Part shown: piece by piece, positions 1-7,335 of the stretch | Position numbering within the stretch: the first letter of the stretch is position 1 | Layout of the letters: each line of letters opens with the position of its first letter | Assembly: GCA_900754515.1 (NCBI GenBank) | Contig: CAAEDD010000132.1 | Coordinates: 1 to 16,958 of the forward strand | Source: an uncultured Oscillospiraceae bacterium | Lineage (GTDB): Bacteria > Bacillota > Clostridia > Oscillospirales > Oscillospiraceae | DNA: 16,958 nucleotides | Direction: 5' to 3' | Notes under the pieces: generated by a model | What the model was told of the DNA's origin: nothing | The model's database searches: none | The model's input: the letters and a program-made list of their open reading frames with translations, nothing else | Translations under genes and position numbers: made by a program

Positions 1-112
1 AGCTCTTTTGACAAGCTGCGCCGTCAGGCCCCCGGCCTGGGGCAAAAGCCCTGCAATCGCTGTTTTCCACCGAGGACATTCAGTTATAAAGATGAAAATG
101 AGGTAAGTCCCT
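1..112. other. Left edge, upstream of livH; no gene assigned
   Basis: This edge stretch precedes livH. One plus-strand frame has a stop (TGA, 9-11) that could end a gene truncated by the window, such as a livJ-type binding protein, but too little is left to recognise. Two small GC hairpins are possible: CAGGCC/GGCCTG around 29-43, and GGGC-AAAA-GCCC around 41-52. Neither has a T-run behind it. The livH ribosome site (GAGGT, 8 bases before ATG) lies at the right end. I see no convincing promoter. Confidence 0.3.
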
Positions 113-991
113 ATGGAATTTCTTTCATATCTAATCAGCGGCATCAGTCTGGGCAGCGTCTATGCCATTATTGCCCTGGGTTATACCATGGTCTACGGCA
201 TTGCCAAAATGCTGAACTTTGCCCATGGCGACGTCATTATGGTAGGCGGCTACATCTCCCTGCTGTCCATGACCTCTCTGGGTCTGCCCTGGTGGCTGGC
301 CGTCATCCTGGCCATGGTTGTCTGCACCGTGCTGGGCGTGGTTATAGAAGGTCTGGCCTATAAGCCTCTGCGCTTCGCCCCCTCCCTGGCAGTTCTAATC
401 ACTGCCATCGGCGTCAGCTATTTTCTGCAAAACGCCGCCCTGCTCCTCTGGGGTGCAAGTCCCAAAGCCTACACCCCCATCATCGCCGGTTCCGTAAAGC
501 TCTTTGATGGGCAGCTCAGCATCTCCTATGTATCCATGCTCACTGTTTTCATGTGCATAGTCATTATGATCGCCCTAACCCTCTTTACCGGCAAGACCCG
601 TATGGGCAAGGCCATGAGAGCCTGCTCCGAGGACAAAGCCGCCGCCCAGCTCATGGGCATAAATGTCAACCGCACCATCTCCATGACCTTCGCCATAGGT
701 TCCGCACTGGCCGCCATTGCCGGTGTGCTGCTGTGCTCATCCTACACCTCCCTCATGCCCACCACCGGTTCCATGCCCGGCATCAAGGCCTTTACCGCCG
801 CAGTGTTCGGAGGCATCGGCTCCATCCCCGGTGCTCTTCTGGGCGGGGTGCTGCTGGGTATAATCGAGTCTCTGGCCAAGGCCTACATTTCCACCCAGCT
901 GGCAAACTCCATAGTCTTTGCGGTGCTTATCATCACCTTGCTGGTGCGTCCCGCAGGTCTGCTGGGCAAATATGTGCCTGAGAAAGTCTGA
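113..991 (+). CDS. livH: Branched-chain amino acid ABC transporter permease LivH
   Basis: Inner-membrane permease of the high-affinity leucine/isoleucine/valine (HAAT family) ABC importer. At 292 residues it has the normal family length and is hydrophobic throughout, with about eight membrane segments. Diagnostic stretches are GYTMVYGIAKMLNFAHGD near residues 23-40 and the cytoplasmic EAA-like coupling loop around EDKAAAQLMGINVNR (about 172-186), where the ATPases dock. The C-terminus has the family glycine-rich AVFGGIGSIPGALLGG. The start has GAGGT 8 bases upstream. It is the first gene of livHMGF, with livM starting 9 bases after its stop. The family is certain; exact substrate (branched-chain amino acids versus amides, urea or other amino acids carried by relatives) cannot be read from sequence. 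Confidence 0.93.
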   Translation: MEFLSYLISGISLGSVYAIIALGYTMVYGIAKMLNFAHGDVIMVGGYISLLSMTSLGLPWWLAVILAMVVCTVLGVVIEGLAYKPLRFAPSLAVLITAIGVSYFLQNAALLLWGASPKAYTPIIAGSVKLFDGQLSISYVSMLTVFMCIVIMIALTLFTGKTRMGKAMRACSEDKAAAQLMGINVNRTISMTFAIGSALAAIAGVLLCSSYTSLMPTTGSMPGIKAFTAAVFGGIGSIPGALLGGVLLGIIESLAKAYISTQLANSIVFAVLIITLLVRPAGLLGKYVPEKV

Positions 992-1000
992 GGTGGAGAA

Positions 1001-2077
1001 ATGAAACTAAAAAACAGAAAACTTAAAAAGACCACTGTCATTGACTTTGCCACCTATATCGGCGTGGTGCTGGCCTTTATTATAATGAATACGCTTAAAA
1101 ACCAGGGCATGCTCACCCGCTCCCTCACTGGCCAGCTTATTCCCATCTGCTGCTACATAGTCATGGCCGTATCCCTGAACCTCACCGTGGGAATTTTGGG
1201 TGAACTGAGCCTGGGCCATGCGGGTTTCATGAGCGTAGGCGCCTTTTCCGGAGTTGTGGCAGCCATGAGCCTTCAGACCGTCATCCCCTCCGAACCGCTG
1301 CGCCTGGCCATCGCCCTGGTGGTGGGGGCCATATTTGCCGCCATAGCCGGGACCCTGGTGGGTATTCCTGTACTCCGGCTGAGAGGCGACTATCTGGCAA
1401 TAGTCACCCTGGCCTTCGGTGAGATAATCAAGGAGCTGATAAACTGCCTCATCATCGGTGTGGACGAGACGGGGCTGCATATTGTCTTCAATGCCACAGG
1501 TACCAAGAGTGTCAACGATCTGGGCCTGACTGAGACCGGCCGGGTGCTTATAAAGGGCGCTCAAGGGGCTACGGGAACCCAGACCATCGCCACCTTTACC
1601 GCAGGCTTCATTCTCATAATGATAAGCCTTGTGATAATTTTGAACCTGGTGCGCAGCCGCTCCGGCCGGGCCATCATGGCTCTGCGGGACAACCGCATCG
1701 CCGCCGAGAGTGTGGGCATTAACGTCACCAAGTACAAACTCATGGCCTTCGTCACTTCCGCCGCTCTGGCCGGAGCTGCCGGGGCGCTCTACGGTCTGAA
1801 CTTCTCCAACCTGGTGGCTACCAAGTTTGACTTCAACACCTCCATTCTTGTGCTGGTATTTGTGGTGCTGGGAGGCCTGGGCAATATCTGGGGTTCCATC
1901 ATAGCCGCCACCGTGCTGACCATCCTGCCGGAGGCCCTCCGCGGCTTTGACGACTACCGCATGCTTATCTACGCTATCGTTCTCATCCTGGTAATGCTGG
2001 CAACCAACAATCCCCAGATGAAGGCCCTTTTTGCAAAGCTCATTCCCGTAAGGAGAGGAGAGAAAGTAAATGGCTAG
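1001..2077 (+). CDS. livM: Branched-chain amino acid ABC transporter permease LivM
   Basis: Second permease subunit of the branched-chain amino acid importer, expected to pair with LivH to form the channel. It is 358 residues long. A basic N-terminus (MKLKNRKLKK) is followed by multiple membrane segments. Family hallmarks are LTVGILGELSLGHAGFMSVGA in the first third, the coupling loop ALRDNRIAAESVGINV near residues 227-242, and the C-terminal VVLGGLGNIWGSIIAA block. The ribosome site is GGTGGAG a few bases before the ATG. The stop overlaps the livG start by 8 bases, so translation is probably coupled. The insertion between membrane segments at about residues 150-190 (NATGTKSVNDLGLTE) is hydrophilic and probably external, as in other LivM proteins. 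Basis: direct motif reading plus family knowledge. Confidence 0.93.
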   Translation: MKLKNRKLKKTTVIDFATYIGVVLAFIIMNTLKNQGMLTRSLTGQLIPICCYIVMAVSLNLTVGILGELSLGHAGFMSVGAFSGVVAAMSLQTVIPSEPLRLAIALVVGAIFAAIAGTLVGIPVLRLRGDYLAIVTLAFGEIIKELINCLIIGVDETGLHIVFNATGTKSVNDLGLTETGRVLIKGAQGATGTQTIATFTAGFILIMISLVIILNLVRSRSGRAIMALRDNRIAAESVGINVTKYKLMAFVTSAALAGAAGALYGLNFSNLVATKFDFNTSILVLVFVVLGGLGNIWGSIIAATVLTILPEALRGFDDYRMLIYAIVLILVMLATNNPQMKALFAKLIPVRRGEKVNG

Positions 2078-2924
2078 ACTTAAATCCAAAAATGACAGTC
2101 CTCTGGTACCCATGCCCTCCGACTCCTATATCCCCCAGCGGGACCTGGGCAAGACCCCGGTGCTGGAGGCAAGGCACCTGGGCATAGATTTCGGCGGCCT
2201 TACCGCTGTGGATGACTTTAACCTCACCATCGGCCGCACAGAGATTGCCGGACTTATCGGCCCCAACGGCGCCGGCAAGACCACCGTCTTCAACCTGCTC
2301 ACCAAGGTCTATCAGCCCACCCGTGGCACCATCATGGTGGACGGCTATGACACCAAGGGCATGAGTACCGTTCAGGTCAACAAGCTGGGAGTGGCCCGCA
2401 CCTTCCAGAACATACGGCTGTTCAACAACCTCAGCGTCGAGGACAATGTGAAGCTGGGTATGCACAACCAGATAAAGTACGGCATGGCCGGAGGTATCCT
2501 GCGTCTGCCCTCCTACTGGAAACAGGAGCGCATTGCCCACGAGCGGGCCCTGGAGCTGCTTAGCATCTTCGACATGCAGGACATGGCGGAGGCCAAGGCA
2601 GGCTCCCTGCCTTACGGCGCCCAGCGCCGGCTGGAGATAGTCCGTGCCCTGGGCACCAATCCCAGCCTGCTGCTGCTGGACGAACCCGCCGCCGGTATGA
2701 ACCCCTCGGAGACTGCTGAACTCATGGAGAACATCATCAAGATAAGAGACACTTTCCAGATAGCTATTATGCTCATTGAGCACGACATGAACCTGGTCAT
2801 GGGCATCTGCGAGGGCATTTGCGTTCTCAACTTTGGCAAGGTCATAGCCAAGGGTACCCCCGATGAGATACAGTCTAACCCGGTGGTCATAGAGGCCTAT
2901 CTGGGTAAAAAGAAGGAGGCCTGA
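2070..2924 (+). CDS. livG: Branched-chain amino acid ABC transporter ATP-binding protein LivG
   Basis: One of the two cytoplasmic ATPases that power the Liv importer. Walker A is GPNGAGKT (residues 64-71). The Q-loop lies in TFQN (111-114). The signature is the LivG-specific LPYGAQRRLEI (180-190) instead of LSGGQ. Walker B LLLLDEPAAG starts near 200, and the switch histidine is H238 in IEHDM. The roughly 30 residues before the ABC core (rich in Ser, Pro and Lys) are longer than in typical LivG of about 255 residues. The start is supported by AAGGAGAGGAGAG just upstream and by the 8-base overlap with livM. livF follows after 3 bases. Assignment to LivG rather than LivF rests on the signature variant and gene order. 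Confidence 0.94.
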   Translation: MARLKSKNDSPLVPMPSDSYIPQRDLGKTPVLEARHLGIDFGGLTAVDDFNLTIGRTEIAGLIGPNGAGKTTVFNLLTKVYQPTRGTIMVDGYDTKGMSTVQVNKLGVARTFQNIRLFNNLSVEDNVKLGMHNQIKYGMAGGILRLPSYWKQERIAHERALELLSIFDMQDMAEAKAGSLPYGAQRRLEIVRALGTNPSLLLLDEPAAGMNPSETAELMENIIKIRDTFQIAIMLIEHDMNLVMGICEGICVLNFGKVIAKGTPDEIQSNPVVIEAYLGKKKEA

Positions 2925-2927
2925 GCC

Positions 2928-3638
2928 GTGGAACAGATTTTAAAGGTTGACAACATTAATGTATATTACGGTGCCATCCACGCCATAAAGGGTATCTCCT
3001 TCCAGGTAAATCAGGGGGAAGTTGTCACCCTGATCGGGGCCAACGGCGCCGGCAAGTCCACCACCCTTCAGACGATATCCGGCCTGCTGCACTCCCGCAC
3101 CGGCAGCATAGAGTTCTGCGGAGAGAACATCAGCAATACCCCCAGCCACAAGATAGTTGAAAAAGGTCTGGCTCAGGTGCCCGAAGGTCGGCGCATTTTT
3201 CTGCAGATGAGCGTTCAGGAAAATCTGGAGATGGGCGCATATACCCAAAGCTCCTCCGGTATAGACGCTGATCTGGAAAAGGTATTCCAGCAGTTCCCCA
3301 GACTTAAGGAGCGGCGGCGTCAGATCGCCGGCACCCTCTCCGGCGGCGAGCAGCAGATGCTGGCCATAGGCAGGGCGCTGATGAGTCACCCCAAACTTTT
3401 GATGCTGGATGAGCCTTCCATGGGTCTCGCCCCAATTCTGGTGGAACAAATCTTCGATATCATCAAGCAACTCCATAAGGACGGCACCACCATTTTGCTG
3501 GTGGAGCAGAACGCCCAGATGGCCCTGTCCGTGGCGGACAGAGCTTATGTTATGGAGACAGGTAAGATCACTCTCAGCGGCACCGGCGCAGAGCTGGCCG
3601 CCAGCGACCAGGTGAAAAAGGCTTACCTGGGCGGCTGA
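2928..3638 (+). CDS. livF: Branched-chain amino acid ABC transporter ATP-binding protein LivF
   Basis: Second ATPase of the Liv importer, expected to dimerise with LivG. At 236 residues it has the standard length. Walker A is GANGAGKST (37-45), the signature is LSGGEQQML starting at residue 137, Walker B is LLMLDEPSMGLAP starting at 157, and the end of the switch region reads LLVEQN (190-195), where LivF proteins carry Q in place of the usual switch histidine. Translation starts at GTG, supported by AAGGAGG about 8 bases upstream. A start further upstream would run into livG. It is the last gene of the transporter operon and is followed within 15 bases by a strong hairpin. Confidence 0.94.
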   Translation: MEQILKVDNINVYYGAIHAIKGISFQVNQGEVVTLIGANGAGKSTTLQTISGLLHSRTGSIEFCGENISNTPSHKIVEKGLAQVPEGRRIFLQMSVQENLEMGAYTQSSSGIDADLEKVFQQFPRLKERRRQIAGTLSGGEQQMLAIGRALMSHPKLLMLDEPSMGLAPILVEQIFDIIKQLHKDGTTILLVEQNAQMALSVADRAYVMETGKITLSGTGAELAASDQVKKAYLGG

Positions 3639-3652
3639 GAAAGTTTATAAAA

Positions 3653-3692
3653 ATAGCAAAAGCACAGGGCAAAATCCCTGTGCTTTTGCTAT
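3653..3692. terminator. Bidirectional terminator between livF and the UPF0210 gene
   Basis: A perfect 17-bp inverted repeat has arms at 3653-3669 (ATAGCAAAAGCACAGGG) and 3676-3692, with a 6-base loop. It sits between two convergent genes. On the minus strand it is followed by a T-rich stretch (TTTTTATAAA), so it looks like a good terminator for the UPF0210 gene. On the plus strand the tail is weaker, with T's mainly inside the right arm, but the stem is long enough to act on livF too. Confidence 0.85.
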
Positions 3693-3707
3693 ATAAGTAA
3701 CTGTTTC

Positions 3708-5063
3708 TCAGTTCTTCAAACTGTGGAGGGGTGCGGGGATACGTCCGCCTCTGGCCACAAACTCCGCCGGGGAACCGGAGCGAAGAGGCATCACCGGAGC
3801 CGAGCCCAAAAGGCCGCCAAAGTCGATCCTGTCTCCCACGGTCTTGCCCTTGGCAGGGATAAGGCGAACGGCTGTGGTCTTGTTGTTCACCACGCCTATG
3901 GCTGCCTCATCGGCAATTATGGCGGATATCACTTCCGCTGGGGTATCACCCGGCACAGCTATCATGTCCAGGCCCACTGAGCATACGCAGGTCATGGCCT
4001 CCAGCTTGTCAATGCTGAGGGCGCCGCACTCCACTGCAGATATCATGCCCGCATCCTCGGACACTGGGATAAAAGCGCCGGACAGGCCGCCCACATGGCT
4101 GGAAGCCATGACGCCGCCTTTTTTCACTGCGTCGTTCAGAAGAGCCAGAGCCGCGGTGGTACCGTGACCGCCGCATTTCTCCAGGCCCATTATCTCCAGA
4201 ATTTCCGCAACGCTGTCCCCCACCGCCGGAGTGGGCGCCAGGGACAGGTCCACCACGCCGAAGGGCACGTTCAGGCGGCGGGAGGCCTCCTGGGCCACCA
4301 GCTGACCCATGCGTGTTATCTTGAAGGCGGTCTTTTTCACCGTCTCCGCCACCACATCAAAGGGTTCACCCTTGCAGGCCTTCAGGGCGTGAGCCACCAC
4401 ACCGGGTCCGGACACGCCCACATTGATGACGCATTCCGGCTCTCCCACACCGTGGAAGGCTCCGGCCATGAAGGGGTTGTCCTCCACGGCGTTGGCAAAG
4501 ACCACCAGCTTTGCGCAGCCCATGGGGTCAATGTCCGCAGTCTGACGCACTATCCGGCCCATGAGGGCCACGGCGTCCATGTTTATGCCCGCCCGGGTAG
4601 AGGCTACGTTGACGCTGGAACACACCAGCTCTGTCTCCGTCAGGGCCCGGGGAATGGAGTTTATCAGCCGCAGGTCACTCTTTGTAAAGCCCTTGTGGGC
4701 AAGGGCGGAAAAACCTCCGATAAAGTTTACCCCCACAGCCTTGGCCGCCTTGTCCAGAGTTTTGGCCAGAGGCACGTAGTCATCATCCTCGCAGGCGGCA
4801 GCCACCAGGGAAATTGGGCTTACGGAAATGCGCTTATTTACGATTGGTATGCCGAACTCCCGCTCGATGGCGCAGCCGGTCTCCACCAGCTTGTCCGCCA
4901 AAGTGCATATTTTGTCATACACCCGCTTGCAGCAAACATCCATATCCCGGTCGGCGCAGTCCAGAAGGTTGATGCCCATGGTGACGGTGCGCACATCCAG
5001 GTGCTGCTGGTCTATCATCTCAATGGTCTGCAGTATCTCACTGCTGTTTATAAGATAGCTCAT
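3708..5063 (-). CDS. UPF0210 (DUF711, PFL family) protein
   Basis: Protein of the UPF0210/DUF711 family, found widely in Firmicutes and archaea directly downstream of a UPF0237 ACT protein, as here. At 451 residues it has the usual full length. Recognisable stretches include QQHLDVRTVTMGINLLDC near the N-terminus, KRISVSPISLVA, VNFIGGFSALAHKG, the Gly/Pro-rich VINVGVSGPGVV, and the C-terminal FGGLLGSAPVMP with ARGGRIPAPLHSLKN. No signal peptide or membrane segment is seen, so it is probably cytosolic. Its biochemical role is not established as far as I know. The fixed pairing with an amino-acid-binding-type ACT domain suggests a metabolic enzyme or sensor controlled by a small molecule. GAGG lies 7 bases before the ATG, and the upstream gene ends 9 bases earlier. 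Confidence 0.9.
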   Translation of the reverse strand: MSYLINSSEILQTIEMIDQQHLDVRTVTMGINLLDCADRDMDVCCKRVYDKICTLADKLVETGCAIEREFGIPIVNKRISVSPISLVAAACEDDDYVPLAKTLDKAAKAVGVNFIGGFSALAHKGFTKSDLRLINSIPRALTETELVCSSVNVASTRAGINMDAVALMGRIVRQTADIDPMGCAKLVVFANAVEDNPFMAGAFHGVGEPECVINVGVSGPGVVAHALKACKGEPFDVVAETVKKTAFKITRMGQLVAQEASRRLNVPFGVVDLSLAPTPAVGDSVAEILEIMGLEKCGGHGTTAALALLNDAVKKGGVMASSHVGGLSGAFIPVSEDAGMISAVECGALSIDKLEAMTCVCSVGLDMIAVPGDTPAEVISAIIADEAAIGVVNNKTTAVRLIPAKGKTVGDRIDFGGLLGSAPVMPLRSGSPAEFVARGGRIPAPLHSLKN

Positions 5064-5072
5064 GGCGGCGCC

Positions 5073-5342
5073 TCAAATCCTGTGCATGGCTTCGAAGATA
5101 TCCTGCCGCTGCACGTGGATATCCAGGCCCCGCTCCATACCCTTATCCTTCAGAAGCTGACTGAGCCGGTCAAAAGGCAGCTTGCAGTCAGCCAAGTCCA
5201 CCAGCATGATCATGGCAAAATATTCCTGCATCAGAGTCTGGCTGATGTCCAATATGTTTATTTCATTTTCCGCCAGCAGGGTGGTCACATAGGCGGTAAT
5301 GCCCTTTGAGTCTCTGGCGAAAACGCTGACTATTGCTTTCAT
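5073..5342 (-). CDS. UPF0237 ACT-domain protein
   Basis: Small stand-alone ACT-domain protein of the UPF0237 family, 89 residues. ACT domains bind amino acids or similar ligands and regulate partner enzymes. The typical ACT pattern is visible: MKAIVSVFARDSKGITAYV for the first strand and ligand-binding turn (DSKGI, about 11-15), then EINILDISQTLMQEYFAMIMLVDL. I place the start at ATG 5340-5342, not at the in-frame GTG 9 bases upstream. The GTG lies inside the ribosome site GAGGTG, which is 6 bases from this ATG, and family members begin MKAI. It is the first gene of a two-gene operon with UPF0210, with its own promoter and terminator. Confidence 0.9.
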   Translation of the reverse strand: MKAIVSVFARDSKGITAYVTTLLAENEINILDISQTLMQEYFAMIMLVDLADCKLPFDRLSQLLKDKGMERGLDIHVQRQDIFEAMHRI

Positions 5343-5374
5343 AGACTTCACCTCATTGAATTTTTAATACTGCC

Positions 5375-5402
5375 ATTATACAGGTAAACGGTAAAATTTC
5401 AA
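5375..5402 (-). promoter_or_regulatory. Sigma-A promoter of the UPF0237-UPF0210 operon
   Basis: Reading the minus strand, TTGAAA (5397-5402) and TATAAT (5375-5380) are separated by 16 bases. The -10 is a perfect match and the -35 matches four of six positions. It lies about 33 bases upstream of the ACT gene start and just beyond the terminator of the preceding operon. Confidence 0.8.
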
Positions 5403-5412
5403 TAGCATATGT

Positions 5413-5441
5413 AAAAAGAGGGCCCAGCGGGACCCCCTTTT
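5413..5441 (-). terminator. Intrinsic terminator after the MBL hydrolase gene
   Basis: On the minus strand, an A4-flanked stem AAAAGGGGGTCCC pairs with GGGCCCTCTTTT across a 3-base loop. There is one bulged T and one G-T pair, and the stem ends in a T-run (TTTTT). It lies 17 bases after the stop of the hydrolase gene and separates this operon from the UPF0237 promoter. Confidence 0.85.
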
Positions 5442-5457
5442 ATATATCTCTCTGCCC

Positions 5458-6336
5458 TTATATGCGTCGCCACAGCAGTCGGCTGTCATCGAAGATGGCT
5501 TCCATCCTCCCGCTCTCCTTGAGCCAGGTGAGGAAGGAGCGCACAGTGCTGCCCACCAGGGCATACTGCTCAAAGTTCAGCGTAAGCTCATATGCCTTGA
5601 AAAGCCTTTGCAGCAGTTCCTCGAACATCAACGGCTCCCGGCACATTTCCAGCATCCTTCCGGCTATCTCATTGACCTTATCGATATTGTATTGGGCCAG
5701 TGGGGCAATATTCTCCGCTGCCTCGGCATGGGAGGGCACAAAGAGCTTTGCCTCCATGGCCTTCACCTTTTCCAGGGTATCCAGATAAGCTGCCACATCG
5801 TAGATGAAGGCCACCTGATACTTCTCCAGAGTCTCCCGGCTGGAAAGACAGTCGGCCAGATAGACCACGTCGTCTGCCGTCCGGTAACCCACCATATTGA
5901 AGAAGTGGCCGGGCAGGTCTATGGTCTCCATGCCCTCCGGCAGCTTATCCGCCGTGAGATATTCCGTGTCGCTCTCCTGGGCCAGGAGGAACTTGTGTCT
6001 AAGCTCCTTTGGAGGGAAGGCCCCGTATAGGAAGGCGGGCTCCAGTATGGGGTGGCGGTTCACCACGCAATCTATGCCGGGGGCATAGATTTTACAGCCG
6101 GTCTGCTGCTGGAGATAGCGGTTGCCGCCGTTGTGGTCGGCGTTGGCATGGGTGTTATATATGGCTGTGAGCTTCCAGCCCTTCTCATCCAAGAGCTTTC
6201 GCACTCGGCGTCCCGCATCCTTGTCGTTGCCGCTGTCTATGAGACAGACACGGCTGTCATCCAGCCGCACAAGCCCTATCTTTGCCGGGCTCTGGATATA
6301 GTAGCTGCTGCCAATTGCCTGATAAAGTTCATACAT
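5458..6336 (-). CDS. Metallo-beta-lactamase-fold hydrolase with variant HxNxDH motif
   Basis: Cytosolic MBL-fold metallohydrolase, 292 residues. Metal-site elements are THANADHNGG (H63, N65, D67, H68), the second motif LPGH (H144), the bridging aspartate LADC (D162) and PSHAE (H203). The usual second histidine of HxHxDH is Asn65. I recall similar THSNADH proteins in clostridia, so this is probably a subfamily trait rather than damage. The last 80 residues (from about 212) are helical and end in a possible winged-helix-like unit finishing in LLWRRI. The substrate is unknown. Its ribosome site AAGGAG overlaps the stop of the upstream OmpA-like gene, implying coupled translation with the stator pair. 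A clear terminator follows. Confidence 0.8.
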   Translation of the reverse strand: MYELYQAIGSSYYIQSPAKIGLVRLDDSRVCLIDSGNDKDAGRRVRKLLDEKGWKLTAIYNTHANADHNGGNRYLQQQTGCKIYAPGIDCVVNRHPILEPAFLYGAFPPKELRHKFLLAQESDTEYLTADKLPEGMETIDLPGHFFNMVGYRTADDVVYLADCLSSRETLEKYQVAFIYDVAAYLDTLEKVKAMEAKLFVPSHAEAAENIAPLAQYNIDKVNEIAGRMLEMCREPLMFEELLQRLFKAYELTLNFEQYALVGSTVRSFLTWLKESGRMEAIFDDSRLLWRRI

Positions 6337-6348
6337 ATACTTGTCTCC

Positions 6349-7335
6349 TTATCCGTTGGTGCCTGCTCCGGGCTGTGGAGAGGTGGATGGGCTGGCAATG
6401 GGGGCCAGAGTCGTTTCCGGCAGTTCCATGGCCAGGTAGCTGTCCACTATCTCCAGCACCGTGTCGTCCTTGAGTATCATGGAAATCTCTATACGCCGGT
6501 TGGCGGCCTTGCCCTCCTCGGTGTCGTTGGAGGCCACGGGTCTGGTAGCTCCGTAGCCTGCGGCGCAGAAGTACTGGGCATAGTTGTTCAGTATGCCGTT
6601 TTTCCCGGTGAGCAGATAGCTTATGACTGAATTTGCCCGGTCGGTGGACAGGTCGCGGTTAGTCTCGGCGGTGCCGGTTATGTCCGTATGGCCGGAGATG
6701 ACTATACTGTCCACATACTTGGCGTTTTCCCCGTCGCTGAGGAATTTATAGAACACGTCCACCAGCTCGTCCAGCACACCCACGCTGTCGGGCTTTATCT
6801 GGGACGAACCCAAATCAAAAAGTACGCTGTCGGAAAGGATGATGTTGCCGTTATCTCCTATGCTCACCTTGGAGGCGTCACCCATCACTTCAACTATGCT
6901 CTCCCTTATCTGTTCCAAAATGGACAGGCGCAGCACTGCTATGGTCTGCATCTGATTTCGCATGTCGGTGAGTTCGTTGTTTGCCGCCATAAGATATGCT
7001 TCCTGCTGGCCTATGAGCTTTTGCTGCTGCTCCAGTTTTTCCGTCTGCTGAACTATCTGGAGGGAGTAGTCCTCTATCTGGTCCTGCTTCAGGTTCAGCT
7101 CATCTGTAAGGCTCTCCAACTGCTCCTGGGTAAGCTGCACCTGGAGCCGGGTATTTTCCAGCACCTCCTGGGTATTCTGCAAATCGTTGCCCGTTACAAG
7201 ATTTTGTATGTAGGAAAGCAGCATGAGGAAAAACAGGATAAGGGCAACGGCGCTCATCATATCCGCATAGGAGGGCCAGAAGCCCTGCTCGCCTCCGGAT
7301 TCCGGGCGTCTGTAGCTGCCTGCACCTTTCCTCAT
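6349..7335 (-). CDS. MotB/ZorB-like stator protein with C-terminal OmpA domain
   Basis: Predicted peptidoglycan-anchoring half of an ion-driven stator, 328 residues. There is a short basic N-terminus, then a single membrane helix (about 21-44). At its mouth is the motif GFWPSYADMM, and D25 matches the proton-carrying aspartate of MotB and ZorB. A glutamine-rich coiled coil covers about 50-130. The OmpA-C-like domain (about 155-288) carries FDLGSSQIKP, the HTD motif (216-218) with DLSTDRAN, and NRRIEI (279-284), the expected peptidoglycan-binding residues. The tail (about 308-328) is Pro/Ser/Thr/Gly rich. It overlaps the upstream MotA-like gene by 4 bases (ATGA), so the two are surely a pair. 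No flagellar or Zorya effector gene is near. ZorB-like is the closest description; true flagellar MotB is unlikely. Confidence 0.8.
   Translation of the reverse strand: MRKGAGSYRRPESGGEQGFWPSYADMMSAVALILFFLMLLSYIQNLVTGNDLQNTQEVLENTRLQVQLTQEQLESLTDELNLKQDQIEDYSLQIVQQTEKLEQQQKLIGQQEAYLMAANNELTDMRNQMQTIAVLRLSILEQIRESIVEVMGDASKVSIGDNGNIILSDSVLFDLGSSQIKPDSVGVLDELVDVFYKFLSDGENAKYVDSIVISGHTDITGTAETNRDLSTDRANSVISYLLTGKNGILNNYAQYFCAAGYGATRPVASNDTEEGKAANRRIEISMILKDDTVLEIVDSYLAMELPETTLAPIASPSTSPQPGAGTNG

Noticed and set aside
1..112. C-terminus of a livJ-type binding protein
   Set aside because: Expected from context, but none of the three frames shows a recognisable family ending, so it cannot be supported.
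1007..2113. Long minus-strand frame (368 codons) opposite livM
   Set aside because: It is a mirror of a well-supported permease gene. Its translation is Gly/His/Gln rich with no family resemblance, and there is no ribosome site.
4095..5309. Long plus-strand frame (404 codons) opposite the UPF0210 and ACT genes
   Set aside because: Shadow frame caused by GC-rich codon use. Both minus-strand genes are clear family members with promoter and ribosome sites.
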